DNA of 64,000 nt from VRUE01 sp963703895 (GTDB lineage: Bacteria; Actinomycetota; Thermoleophilia; Solirubrobacterales; 70-9), in the NCBI GenBank assembly GCA_963703895.1, contig CAVPFX010000001.1, positions 124,001 to 188,000 on the forward strand, given 5' to 3'. The notes beneath the pieces are model-generated. The model had not been told where the DNA came from. It saw only the letters and a program-made list of their open reading frames with translations, and made no database searches. The position numbers and the translations under genes were made by a program. Below are positions 16,323 through 24,182 of this stretch, in pieces (the stretch's first letter is position 1; each line of letters starts with the position of its first letter).

Positions 16323-17471
16323 ATGCGCGCAGCGGTGGGGTTTGCGGCGTTCCTCGCCATCAGCGCCGTGCTCGTCTCCGGAGGTTCGCCCTCCGACTCG
16401 GTACGGCATCGCTATCTGCCTGCCAGCAACGAGCTGCGGACGGTCGAGAGCTACGGGACGGTGCGGGTCGTCAGCGTGCGATCGCTCGGTGCCCCGGGCC
16501 TGGCTCGCACCGATCGGCGCTGGCTGGCAAAGGCGCGACCGCTCGGGGAAGCGGCGCCACCGTGGGCACAGCGGATGTACCGTCGCTCGCTGCTTGTCCT
16601 GCGGGCGCTCACTGACCGGCGCACGGGGGCGGTCATCGCCGGCGCGCGCGACGGCTGGGCATACGTCTGGCCGCGCGACGCCGGCGCCGTCGCGATCGCC
16701 TTCGCCGCGGCGGGCTACCGAGCCGAAACGCAGCGCGTTGCGCGCTTCCTCCTCGGCCTCGACCTCGGCGCGGCCGCGCGCTTCCACACCAACGGGGCGC
16801 CGGTGGAGGGACGCGCGGCCCAAGGCGATGCGGGCGGCTGGGTCGCCGCGGCGGCGCGGGCGGCGGGGCTGAGCCGCACGGTCACCCAGCGGACCTGGCG
16901 CGATCTGGCCGACTACCAGGAGGGCGATCCCGGCGACTACCTCGGCAATGCACTCGCCTCTTCATCCGCGCCCAATCCGCCCGACAGCTTCGACGACCAA
17001 CGGCGCGAAGCGGCGATCGAGGCACTGTTTGGCACCCCCGCCGAGACGCTCACCCGCCAGGCCGACCCCTCCTCCGGCCTCGACTCAGCCGCGGCCTGGG
17101 CCGTGCGGCCGTTCCCGCACCCTGCGCTCTACCCGCTTGTGCGCCGCACGCTGCTCAGACTCGCTGCGGAAAGCGGCCGCTACGGCATCGTCCCCTCGCA
17201 GAGCTGGGGCGGCGGCGAGGATCCCTGGACCGCGCCCACCGTCTGGACCGCCTGGAGCCTCGCCGCCCTCGGCGAGCGGCGAGCGGCCCTGCACCTGATG
17301 GCCGCGCTGCGCCGCACAGCGACCCCAGCCGGCATGCTGCCGGAGCGCGTCGACGCCGAAACCGGCACCCCCACCTCAACCACGCCGCTCGCCTGGTCCC
17401 ACGCCTTCGCCATCCTCGCCCTGCGCCAGCTCTGGCCGCGAACTGCATCAACTTCTCCTCCCAGCAGATAG
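16323..17471 (+). CDS. exported glucoamylase-like (GH15, α/α-toroid) protein
   Basis: The 382-residue protein begins with a signal-like MRAAVGFAAFLAISAVLVSG. The rest resembles a GH15 (α/α)6 barrel: RRSLLVLRALTDRRTGAVIAG, GWAYVWPRDAGAVAIAFAAAG (the YVWPRDA motif), and WTAPTVWTAWSLAALGERR near the end. GH15 enzymes act on α-glucosidic or trehalose bonds using two glutamates; an acidic residue lies in GGGEDPWTAPT, but the second could not be placed confidently. At about 380 residues it is shorter than full GH15 enzymes. The last ten codons run into the hairpin at 17440-17488, where the stop lies, so the 3' end may have been altered by that element. Confidence 0.7.
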   Translation: MRAAVGFAAFLAISAVLVSGGSPSDSVRHRYLPASNELRTVESYGTVRVVSVRSLGAPGLARTDRRWLAKARPLGEAAPPWAQRMYRRSLLVLRALTDRRTGAVIAGARDGWAYVWPRDAGAVAIAFAAAGYRAETQRVARFLLGLDLGAAARFHTNGAPVEGRAAQGDAGGWVAAAARAAGLSRTVTQRTWRDLADYQEGDPGDYLGNALASSSAPNPPDSFDDQRREAAIEALFGTPAETLTRQADPSSGLDSAAAWAVRPFPHPALYPLVRRTLLRLAAESGRYGIVPSQSWGGGEDPWTAPTVWTAWSLAALGERRAALHLMAALRRTATPAGMLPERVDAETGTPTSTTPLAWSHAFAILALRQLWPRTASTSPPSR

Positions 17472-17488
17472 AGAAGTTGATGCAGTTC
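17440..17488. repeat. hairpin GCATCAACTT family (copy 2), 18-bp perfect stem
   Basis: GAACTGCATCAACTTCTC (17440-17457) and GAGAAGTTGATGCAGTTC (17471-17488) are perfectly complementary around a 13-base loop. It lies at the junction of the convergent GH15-like and LOG-like genes and contains the former's stop. It is related to 10442-10480. Confidence 0.85.
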
Positions 17489-17499
17489 GGCTGGGCAGG

Positions 17500-17967
17500 C
17501 TAGAGGGCCGCGAGCGCGAGATCAACCGCCTCGCGAGCCGAGTCTGCTGGCGTCACACCAGGGGCATCGACCATCTGCTCGCGCCCGCTCAGCGTCCAGC
17601 TGCGCAAGGCGATCACGCTGCGGCCGACCGCGCGGGCGAAGCCGATCTCCGAGAGGGTCCCCCACTCGCCGCCGATCGCGATCACCACCTCGCCCGAAGA
17701 GACCACCGCCAGGTTGCGGGCGTGGCCGATGCCGGTGGCGACGACGTGGGTGCAGAACTCGTTTGCTTCACCAACCTCGTGCCCAGGCACGATCCCGATC
17801 GCCTCGCCACCAGCTTCGCGCGCACCGCGGCAGGCCGCCGCCATCACGCCACCCAAGCCGCCGCAAACCACCGTCACCTCCGCCTCGGCCAGAAGCCGGC
17901 CGACGTCCCTCGCCAGCCGCTCCAGCTCGGAATCAAGCTCGGCGCCGCTCGACCCGATGACGGCCAC
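17500..17967 (-). CDS. LOG/TIGR00725-type nucleotide-binding protein
   Basis: The 155-residue protein starts at the GTG at 17967 (MAVIGSSGAELD). The longer frame upstream reads through a hairpin and was not used. The Rossmann-like SLOG fold is shown by VTVVCGGLGGVMAAACRGA, GIVPGHE and VIAIGGEWGTLSEIGFA (the GGxGTxxE motif). Relatives are annotated as molybdenum-cofactor carrier-like or cytokinin-LOG-like proteins. The PGGGTxxE catalytic set of true LOG phosphoribohydrolases is changed to GGEWGTLSE, so the activity is uncertain. Confidence 0.8.
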   Translation of the reverse strand: MAVIGSSGAELDSELERLARDVGRLLAEAEVTVVCGGLGGVMAAACRGAREAGGEAIGIVPGHEVGEANEFCTHVVATGIGHARNLAVVSSGEVVIAIGGEWGTLSEIGFARAVGRSVIALRSWTLSGREQMVDAPGVTPADSAREAVDLALAAL

Positions 17968-17983
17968 TTGACGCTTGCGCTCT

Positions 17984-18052
17984 GAGCCGAGGGAGTGGGC
18001 CTCGGCGGAACCTCCCTGCTGTTCGTGACGCCGAGGCCCACTCCCTCGGCTC
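17984..18052. repeat. hairpin, 24-bp perfect stem
   Basis: The arms 17984-18007 and 18029-18052 (beginning GAGCCGAGGGAGTGGGCCTC) pair perfectly over 24 bp around a 21-base centre that can form a small GAAC/GTTC stem. It separates two minus-strand genes, overlapping the helicase stop and the 5' side of the LOG-like gene. A terminator for the helicase is plausible, but the stem length is unusual and there is no T-tract. Confidence 0.8.
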
Positions 18053-20324
18053 ACTGGGCTTCCCTCATGGTCCTCATCAACTCCAGCGCCCCCTGCTTAT
18101 GGAGAGGTTCGTTGAGGTTGCCGCACTTGGGGCTCTGCACGCAGGAGGGGCAGCCGGACTCGCAGGGGCACTCGCCGATCAGCCTCTCAGCATCCCCGAG
18201 CAGGCGCTCGAACTGCTCATAGCCGCGCAGCGTGATCCCGACCCCGCCGGGGTGGCCGTCGTAGATGAAGATCGTCGAGCGGCCGGTCTGGAAGTGGACG
18301 TTGGTCGAGAGGCCGCCGATGTCCCAGCGGTCGCACATCGCGATCAGCGGCAGCACCGCGATCTGGCCGTGCTCGGTCGCGTGCAGGGCGCCGAGCAGGA
18401 CGTCGGGCGGCAGCGCGCCGCTGAGCCGATCCGGCAGCACGTACCAGAGCGCCTGGGTGGCGAACTGCTGCTCGGGCAGCTCCAGCGAGACGATGTCGAA
18501 GGGCTCCTGCTCGGAGATCGAGACCCGCTGGTAAGCGATTACCTGCTCGGTCACCGAGACCTCGCCGAAGTGCAGCTCGACCCCCGAGGTCGTGCGCTGC
18601 TCGCGCAGCCGCTCGATGTAGATCTCGGTCTCCTTCTTCGGCCGCGTGTACCAGTCGCCGTCGAAGCGCGAGACGATCGCTCGCCGCCCCTGCACGTCGA
18701 GCTGCTCGACCTCGTAGGAGCGGCCGAGATGGAGGTAAATCGCGCCGGGATGGATCGTGGTGAAGGCGCGCTCGGTCTCGACCAGGCCCAGCATCTCGCC
18801 CGATTCGCGCTCGATCACCGCGACCGAGTCGGGCGAGGCCGAGCGCAGCGGCACCTTGGCGGCAACGAACTCGCTGCTGCGCGGCATGACCCGCCCGCCC
18901 GCCTCACGCAGCTCGCCCGCGGCGACGAGCCGCTGCACCCGCTGGCGCCACTCCGGCCCGAAGATCTCGGCGTCCTGCTCGCTCAGCGGCAACTCGTAGG
19001 CCGCGGCGACCATGTGCCGCCCGGCGATCTGCTCGCTGGCGTGGTCGAGGATCGCCGCCTCGACCGGGCGGCCGATGAACTCGTCGGGGTGGCGACAGAA
19101 GAACTGATCGAGCGCGTCCTGACCGGCGACGTAGACCGCCAGCCCGCGCCGCTTACGCCCCGCCCGTCCCCACATCTGGCGCAGGCTGGCGACGGTGCCG
19201 GGGAAGGTGACGCAGATCGCCGCGTCGAGCTCGCCGATGTCGATGCCGAGCTCGAGCGCGTCGGTGGCGACCACCGCCAGCAGCTCGCCCTCGCTCAGCC
19301 GCGCCTCGATCTCGCGCCGCTGCTGCGGCGTGTAGCCGCCGCGATAGGGCGCGATCCGCGCCGCCAGCTCCGGCTTGCCGCGCCGCTCCAGCGATTCGCG
19401 GGTAAAGCGCTGGATCAGCTCGATCCCGCGCCGGCTCTTGAGGAAGCAGATCGTCCGCACGCCGTGGGAGACCAGCTCGGCGAGCAGGTCGGCGGCCTCG
19501 GAGAGCGGCGAGCGCCGCGTCCCCGTCGCCTTGTCGATCAGCGGCGGGTTCCACATCGCGATCTCGCGCCCGGCCCGCGGCGCGCCATCGTCGTCGATCA
19601 GCTCGAAGGGCGTGCCGACCAGCTCCTCGGCCAGCTCGACCGGATTGGCGATCGTCGCCGAGGCGAGCAGGAAGCGCGGCTCGGAGCCGTAGGCGCTCGC
19701 CACTCGCCGCAGCCGCCGCAGCACGTTGGCGACGTGGGAGCCGAAGACGCCGCGGTAGGTGTGAGCCTCGTCGACCACCACCCACTCGAGGTTGGCGAGG
19801 AAGTCGCCCCAGCTCTTGTGGTGGGGCAGGATGCCGACGTGCAGCATGTCCGGGTTGGTGAGGACGAGGTTGTTGCGGCGGCGAATCGCCGGCCGCTCTT
19901 CGCGCGGGGTGTCGCCGTCGTAGATCGCCTCGCGCAGGCCGGGCGGCCGCAGCGCTGCCAGCTTGCGCGCCTGGTCCTGGGCCAGCGCCTTGGTCGGGTA
20001 GAGGTAGAGGGCGCGGCGCTTGGCGTCGCGCGCGATCCCGTCGAGGACCGGCAGGTTGAAGGCAAGGCTCTTGCCCGAGGCGGTGCCACTGGTGATCACG
20101 AGGTTCGACGAGGCAGCCGTCTCCAGCGCCGCCCGCTGGTGCGAGTAGAGCCGCTCGACGCCGCTCCGCTTCAGCGCTTCGACAAAGCCGGGGTCGAGCG
20201 ATCGCGGCAGCGCCACCTGCTGCGCGCCGCGCTCCTCCTCACCGCTCTCGGCGACGATGCGACCGTCGCGCCGGGCGGGATCGAGGGCGATCGACCAAGG
20301 CGCCTCGAGCAGGCTCTTGGCCAT
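18051..20324 (-). CDS. DEAH-box helicase with DUF1998 domain, MrfA/YprA-like
   Basis: The 757-residue protein has its ATG at 20324 overlapping the stop of the DHPS-like gene (TGATG). Walker A is TSGTASGKS (78-86), the DEAH box is at 185-188 and motif III is LLASATIANP. The second RecA domain has LELGIDIGELDA and WGRAGRKRRG. The C-terminal DUF1998 region ends with a four-cysteine cluster (CPCESGCPSCVQSPKCG), the zinc site of MrfA. Bacillus MrfA is a 3'-5' helicase that repairs mitomycin C lesions with the nuclease MrfB. No mrfB-like nuclease is adjacent. Full length for the family. Confidence 0.92.
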   Translation of the reverse strand: MAKSLLEAPWSIALDPARRDGRIVAESGEEERGAQQVALPRSLDPGFVEALKRSGVERLYSHQRAALETAASSNLVITSGTASGKSLAFNLPVLDGIARDAKRRALYLYPTKALAQDQARKLAALRPPGLREAIYDGDTPREERPAIRRRNNLVLTNPDMLHVGILPHHKSWGDFLANLEWVVVDEAHTYRGVFGSHVANVLRRLRRVASAYGSEPRFLLASATIANPVELAEELVGTPFELIDDDGAPRAGREIAMWNPPLIDKATGTRRSPLSEAADLLAELVSHGVRTICFLKSRRGIELIQRFTRESLERRGKPELAARIAPYRGGYTPQQRREIEARLSEGELLAVVATDALELGIDIGELDAAICVTFPGTVASLRQMWGRAGRKRRGLAVYVAGQDALDQFFCRHPDEFIGRPVEAAILDHASEQIAGRHMVAAAYELPLSEQDAEIFGPEWRQRVQRLVAAGELREAGGRVMPRSSEFVAAKVPLRSASPDSVAVIERESGEMLGLVETERAFTTIHPGAIYLHLGRSYEVEQLDVQGRRAIVSRFDGDWYTRPKKETEIYIERLREQRTTSGVELHFGEVSVTEQVIAYQRVSISEQEPFDIVSLELPEQQFATQALWYVLPDRLSGALPPDVLLGALHATEHGQIAVLPLIAMCDRWDIGGLSTNVHFQTGRSTIFIYDGHPGGVGITLRGYEQFERLLGDAERLIGECPCESGCPSCVQSPKCGNLNEPLHKQGALELMRTMREAQ

Positions 20325-21220
20325 CAGGCGAAATCCCAACGAGACGTCGATTTTCCACGTATGCGGTGGAAAATCGACGTTTCGTCATCGGAGCGCGCGA
20401 TACGACCGGCGACGCGCATGGCTTGCAGAGACGTGCGGTCATGGATGCGCAGGACGTCGGCGCCGCCGCGCACCGCCAGGGCGACCGCGCCGACGGTCCC
20501 CCACTCGCGCTCGCCCGCCGGCAGGCGCTGCTCCCACGACCCGGCCACCACGGCGCCGATGAAGTCCTTGCGCGAGAGCGAGACATAGAGCGGCAGGCCG
20601 AGCTCGCGCAGCTCGGGAAGGCGGCGCAGGATCTCCAGGTCCTGCTCGGTGTTCAAGTCGAAGTCGAGTCCGGGGTCGATCGCAATCTGCTCCTCGCCGA
20701 CCCCAAGGCCGCGGGCGAGCTCGACTCTCCCCCCGAACCACGAGGCCAGGTGCTCGACCACGTCGCCGTACTCGGGCGCCGGCCGATCCACCCGCGGCGG
20801 TCCCTCGATGTGCATCAGCACGTAGCCGCAGCCCGTCTCGGCGACAAGCGCGAACATCTCCTCCGAGCCGCCGGAGATGTCGTTGACGGCGACAGCGCCC
20901 GCGGCGAGCGCCGCCCGCGCCACCTCGACCGAGAAGGTGTCGGCCGAGATCGGCACCCCCGCGCCCGCCAACCCTTCGATCGCCGGCACCAGCGCCGCAG
21001 CCTCCACCTCGGGTGGCACCGGCGGCCCGCTTTTCGCTGCCACGGCGCCGATGTCGAGCATCTCGAACCCGGCCTCGACCAGCGCCAGCCCGTCGGCGAT
21101 CGCCTGCTCCGGCGTGCCGCTGCGCGCCCCCTCGAACATCGAGTCGGCGGTGACGTTGACGATCCCGGCAGCGAGCGGCTGAGCCAGGTCGAGGCTGCGG
21201 TCGGCGAGACGCCAGCTCAT
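20324..21220 (-). CDS. folP: dihydropteroate-synthase-like TIM-barrel protein
   Basis: The 298-residue protein starts at the ATG at 21220 (MSWRLADRSLDLAQPLAAG). The DHPS motifs are recognisable but altered: GIVNVTADSMFEG instead of GILNVTPDSFSDGG, DIGAVAAKSG instead of DIGGESTRPG, SADTFSVEVA, AVNDISGG, and SLSRKDFIG instead of SRKSFIG. So the pterin pocket is largely kept, while the sulfa/pABA loop differs. It could be the housekeeping FolP or a paralogue without folate function (FolP2-like). The last 15 codons run through the 20344-20380 hairpin. Coupled to the helicase gene by an overlapping start and stop. Confidence 0.78.
   Translation of the reverse strand: MSWRLADRSLDLAQPLAAGIVNVTADSMFEGARSGTPEQAIADGLALVEAGFEMLDIGAVAAKSGPPVPPEVEAAALVPAIEGLAGAGVPISADTFSVEVARAALAAGAVAVNDISGGSEEMFALVAETGCGYVLMHIEGPPRVDRPAPEYGDVVEHLASWFGGRVELARGLGVGEEQIAIDPGLDFDLNTEQDLEILRRLPELRELGLPLYVSLSRKDFIGAVVAGSWEQRLPAGEREWGTVGAVALAVRGGADVLRIHDRTSLQAMRVAGRIARSDDETSIFHRIRGKSTSRWDFA
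20344..20380. repeat. hairpin, 15-bp perfect stem inside folP 3' end
   Basis: ACGTCGATTTTCCAC (20344-20358) pairs with GTGGAAAATCGACGT (20366-20380) around a 7-base loop. It lies within the last codons of the DHPS-like gene, immediately upstream of the helicase start. An AT-rich stem is atypical for this genome. It could attenuate or insulate the downstream gene. Confidence 0.75.
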
Positions 21221-21243
21221 CCGGCTACCGTAGCGACCCACCG

Positions 21244-22059
21244 ATGGCACTGAGCTGCGTCTACACCGACCTCGACGGCACCCTGCTCGGCAAGGGCAGC
21301 TCGCTCTTCCGCGACGCCGAAGGCGGCTTCTCGTTGGCCCAGTCGCGCGGCCTGGAGGCCTGTCACCGAGCCGGGGTCGAGGTCGTGATCATGTCCGGTC
21401 GCCGCGAGCCGCAGGTGCACGAGGCCGCCCGCCTGATGGGCCAGACCTCCTACATCTACGAGGCCGGCTGCGCCTTCGCGGTCGAGGGCGAGACGACCCT
21501 CTTGACCGGCGACCTGGTCCCCGACGAGGACGGCACCGTCTACGAGAAGATCGAGCAGCGCGGCATCCCGAAGAGGCTCTTCGAGCACTTCGACGGACGG
21601 CTCGAGTACCACGCCCCCTGGCACCACGGCCGCGTCCTCTCCCACCTCTTCCGCGGCAAGGTCGACGTCGCCGAGGCCAACCGGCTGCTCGAGGCCGACG
21701 GCCACGACGACCTGCGCCTGCTCGACAACGGCGCGATCGGCCGCGAGATGCCCGCCGTCGACGGTCCCACCCACGCCTACCATCTCGTCCCCAAGCCGGT
21801 CAGCAAGGCCGGCGCCGTAGCCGCCCACGCCCGCGTCCGCGGCTACGACCCGGCCGACTGCATCGCGGTCGGCGATTCGGTCGAGGACCTCGAGGTCGCC
21901 GCCGCGGTCGGCCGCTTCTTCGTCGTCGCCAACGGGCCCGAGCGCGACCCCGGCCTGCGCGCTTCCCTGGGCGTCTGGGACAACGCCACCGTCACCGAGG
22001 GAGCGATGGGCGACGGCTTCTACGAGGCGGTCGTTTCGACGCTAATGGAGCGTCGCTAG
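21244..22059 (+). CDS. HAD-superfamily phosphatase, Cof-type (C2 cap)
   Basis: The 271-residue protein carries motif I YTDLDGTLLG (nucleophile Asp followed by x-D), motif II IMSGRR, and motif IV IAVGDSVEDLEVAAAVG, with the conserved lysine in VPKPVSKAG. The large insertion between motifs II and III is a C2 cap, as in Cof/YbiV-type sugar-phosphate phosphatases. It is divergent from folP by 23 bases. The substrate cannot be predicted from sequence. Confidence 0.88.
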   Translation: MALSCVYTDLDGTLLGKGSSLFRDAEGGFSLAQSRGLEACHRAGVEVVIMSGRREPQVHEAARLMGQTSYIYEAGCAFAVEGETTLLTGDLVPDEDGTVYEKIEQRGIPKRLFEHFDGRLEYHAPWHHGRVLSHLFRGKVDVAEANRLLEADGHDDLRLLDNGAIGREMPAVDGPTHAYHLVPKPVSKAGAVAAHARVRGYDPADCIAVGDSVEDLEVAAAVGRFFVVANGPERDPGLRASLGVWDNATVTEGAMGDGFYEAVVSTLMERR

Positions 22060-22069
22060 TATCGATTCC

Positions 22070-22786
22070 ATGGAGACCATGGAGACCGCAACGGTCGCAG
22101 AGCAGGAGTACCTGGAGATCATGTTCTGGCTCGAGGAGGCCGGGCTGCCGATGACCGGCGCCAACATCGCCCGCGCGATGCAGCTCTCGCCCCCGACCGT
22201 GCACGAGATGATCGGCCGCCTTGTCAATGACGGCTACGTCGAGCGCAAGCCCGACAAGTCGCTTGACTTCACCGCCTCCGGCCGCGAGCACGCCAGCCAC
22301 ATCGTCCGCCGCCACCGCATGATCGAGCGCTTCCTCACCGACGTGCTTGGCATCCCCTGGGACGAGGTGCACGAGGAGGCCGAGCGGATCGAGCACGCGA
22401 TGTCACCGGTACTGGAGGAGCGCATGCGGGCCGCGATCGGCGACGCCACCACCTGCCCCCACGGCCACCCGATCGTCGAGGGCGCCCGCGAGCAGGGGGC
22501 GCTGCTCTCCGACGTCGAGCCCGGCGCCAAGGTCCACGTGCTGCGCTTCGAGAACGAGGCCGAGGAGCTGCTCCATTACCTCAAGGACGCGGGGCTCTAC
22601 CCCGGCCTCGAGGGCACGGTGCAGAGCTCGGGCGAAGAGGGCGTGACGATCGCCTCCGAGGAGGGCACGCACCAGGTCTCGCGCAGCGTCGCCGAGACCG
22701 TCTCGGTCCGCGCCGACCCGGCGCCGCCGCCGCGGGCAACCATCCCCGAGCAGCTCGTGCTCTCATCCGACCGTTACGGTCGCTGA
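22070..22786 (+). CDS. DtxR-superfamily metalloregulator with FeoA/SH3 C-terminal domain
   Basis: The 238-residue protein has an N-terminal winged helix (EYLEIMFWLEEAG, ANIARAMQLSPPTVHEMIGR), a dimerisation/metal domain (about 70-145) and a C-terminal FeoA-like domain (about 148-225, PGAKVHVLRFENEAEELL). Ligand positions read H82, E86, H101 and ERIEH (E105, E108, H109). A glutamate, not cysteine, at the IdeR C102 position matches MntR rather than DtxR/IdeR, although the SH3 domain is an IdeR trait. It may respond to Mn or Fe. It is the only DtxR-type regulator in the window and a candidate reader of the iron boxes near 35378-38815. Confidence 0.88.
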   Translation: METMETATVAEQEYLEIMFWLEEAGLPMTGANIARAMQLSPPTVHEMIGRLVNDGYVERKPDKSLDFTASGREHASHIVRRHRMIERFLTDVLGIPWDEVHEEAERIEHAMSPVLEERMRAAIGDATTCPHGHPIVEGAREQGALLSDVEPGAKVHVLRFENEAEELLHYLKDAGLYPGLEGTVQSSGEEGVTIASEEGTHQVSRSVAETVSVRADPAPPPRATIPEQLVLSSDRYGR

Positions 22787-22888
22787 GACGGCGAAAATCA
22801 AGCCCGGCAAGGGACGCAGGGAGCGAAGCGTGCTCTGCACGTGAGCGACCGAGGACGCCGCCGGGTGCCGATTTGCAGCCGTCTCAGC
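22782..22888. repeat. long hairpin repeat with 50-nt shared core (copy 2)
   Basis: The outer arms GCTGAGACGGC (22782-22792) and GCCGTCTCAGC (22878-22888) contain the stop codons of both convergent genes. A second, partial pairing (CCCGGC with GCCGGG) lies within. The centre (about 22812-22861) matches the centre of the 6016-6105 element. It acts as a bidirectional terminator candidate and belongs to a dispersed family. Confidence 0.8.
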
Positions 22889-23571
22889 CAGGAATCGAGA
22901 CGCTGACGATCGGGGCGCTGGTCGGCTGCACGCTGCCGCCGCGCGGCTCGGCGGTGACCATCACGGTGCTGACGCCGTTCATGTCGTCGATCGTGGCCGA
23001 GGCGGTGCCGTCGGGGTTGGGGACGAAGAGCGTCTTGGCCGATTCGACCTGCTTGCCCCGTTGGACCCAGGCCTGAAGGACCTGGTCGCGCGGCAGTTGG
23101 TGAAGGTTGGTCAGGTGCAGGGTGCCGGAGCCGCCATCGCGCACCATCTGGGCGACCACGCCCGGCGAGTGTCCGCTGACCACCGTCGTCGTGTTGCCGC
23201 CGTCGCCTGAGCCACTGCCGATCGCGTAGGCGGCGACCGCGGCCACGACAAGGACGAGCGCGGCCAAGCCGACCGCCGGGCGCAAGCTCCAGCCGCCAAT
23301 GCTCCGACGGCGCCCGCGGCTCGGCGCCTGGGCGCTCGCGGCCTCGGCGCGAACCTGCTCCATCAGCCGCCCACGCAGCTCCCCCGGCGGCTCGACCCGC
23401 TCCACTGACTCGGGCAGCAACTGCACCGCCGGCCGCAGCCACTCGAGCTCGGTGCGGCACTCCTCGCAGCCGGCCAGGTGGCGTTCCAGCTCCGCCGCCT
23501 CGCCCGGCTCCAGCGCCCCCAGCAGGTAGGCGGCGAGCGTCGCGGTGGCGCTCGTGTCCGTTCTCGCTCAT
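22884..23571 (-). pseudogene. RskA-type anti-sigma factor, frameshifted near its 5' end
   Basis: The ATG at 23571 overlaps the stop of the sigma gene (ATGA) and gives MSENGHERHRDA. The zinc-finger (ending HLAGCEECRTELEW, preceded by TLAAYLLGALEPGEAAELER) lies in another frame that has no start of its own, so one indel near 23531-23545 separates them. The rest is intact: a membrane helix (AVGLAALVLVVAAVAAYAIG) and an RskA-like outer domain (QAWVQRGKQVESAKTLF, ending VQPTSAPIVSVSIPG). RskA holds SigK at the membrane. If the break is real the sigma factor would be unrestrained; sequencing error is possible. Confidence 0.8.
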
Positions 23572-24143
23572 GTCAGTCCCTCCGCCAGCTCGCCGCGGAT
23601 CTTCTCCAGGCCTAGTCGCATTCTCCCCTTCACGGTGCCAAGCGGCACTCCCAGCATGCCGGCGATCTCCGAGTGGCTGAAGCCACCAAAGTAGGCCAGC
23701 TGGATCACCTTCGCCTGCTCGCCGGGCAGCTCGTCGAGCACCCCGCGTACCTCCCGCGCCGTCTCCCGCTGCAACGCCTCGGACTCGGTTTGCTCGACCG
23801 CCGGACGGTGTTCGAGGACCGCGTCGTCGTCGAAGTCGAGCTTCGGCGCCCGCCCGGCCTTGCTGCGCAGGAAGTCGATCGCCCGGTTGCGAACGATGCC
23901 GAGCATCCAGGTGCGAACGCTGCCGCGCGCCGCGTCGTAGCGCGCGCCGCTGCGCCAGATCGAGATGAAGGCCTCCTGGGTCACGTCTTCCGCCGCTCCT
24001 CGCTCGCCCACGATCCTGTAGGCGAGCGAGTAGGCGACGCCACCGTGGCGGTCGTAGAAGACCTCGAAGGCGTCCGGGTTCTTCTCCCCGATAAGAGGCA
24101 TCAGCTCCTCGTCGGCAAGGCGCTCGGCTTTGCTCGTGGGCAT
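23568..24143 (-). CDS. ECF sigma factor, SigK-like
   Basis: The 191-residue protein carries region 2 (AFEVFYDRHGGVAYSLAYRI, AAEDVTQEAFISIWR, VRTWMLGIVRNRAIDFLR) and region 4 (LPGEQAKVIQLAYFGGFSHS, GVPLGTVKGRMRLGLEKIR). The acidic residues between the regions and its pairing with an RskA-type anti-sigma place it near the SigK group. It lies 39 bases downstream of a ferritin-like gene in the same direction, so the ferritin-like, sigma and anti-sigma genes may form one operon and the sigma factor may control the ferritins (inference). Confidence 0.9.
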   Translation of the reverse strand: MPTSKAERLADEELMPLIGEKNPDAFEVFYDRHGGVAYSLAYRIVGERGAAEDVTQEAFISIWRSGARYDAARGSVRTWMLGIVRNRAIDFLRSKAGRAPKLDFDDDAVLEHRPAVEQTESEALQRETAREVRGVLDELPGEQAKVIQLAYFGGFSHSEIAGMLGVPLGTVKGRMRLGLEKIRGELAEGLT

Positions 24144-24182
24144 CTTCGATTGCTCCTACGACCGTCTCGGCATGGTCTCGCC

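Noticed and set aside
17440..18052. Ordinary rho-independent terminators for the hairpins here
   Set aside because: The stems are much longer than needed and no T-run follows; termination may still occur, but the repeat interpretation explains more.
22798..23571. A 257-codon frame starting at the anti-sigma ATG
   Set aside because: The first 12 residues are probably genuine, but beyond the break the frame is Arg/Gly/Ala-rich noise, while the anti-sigma domains are in the other frame.
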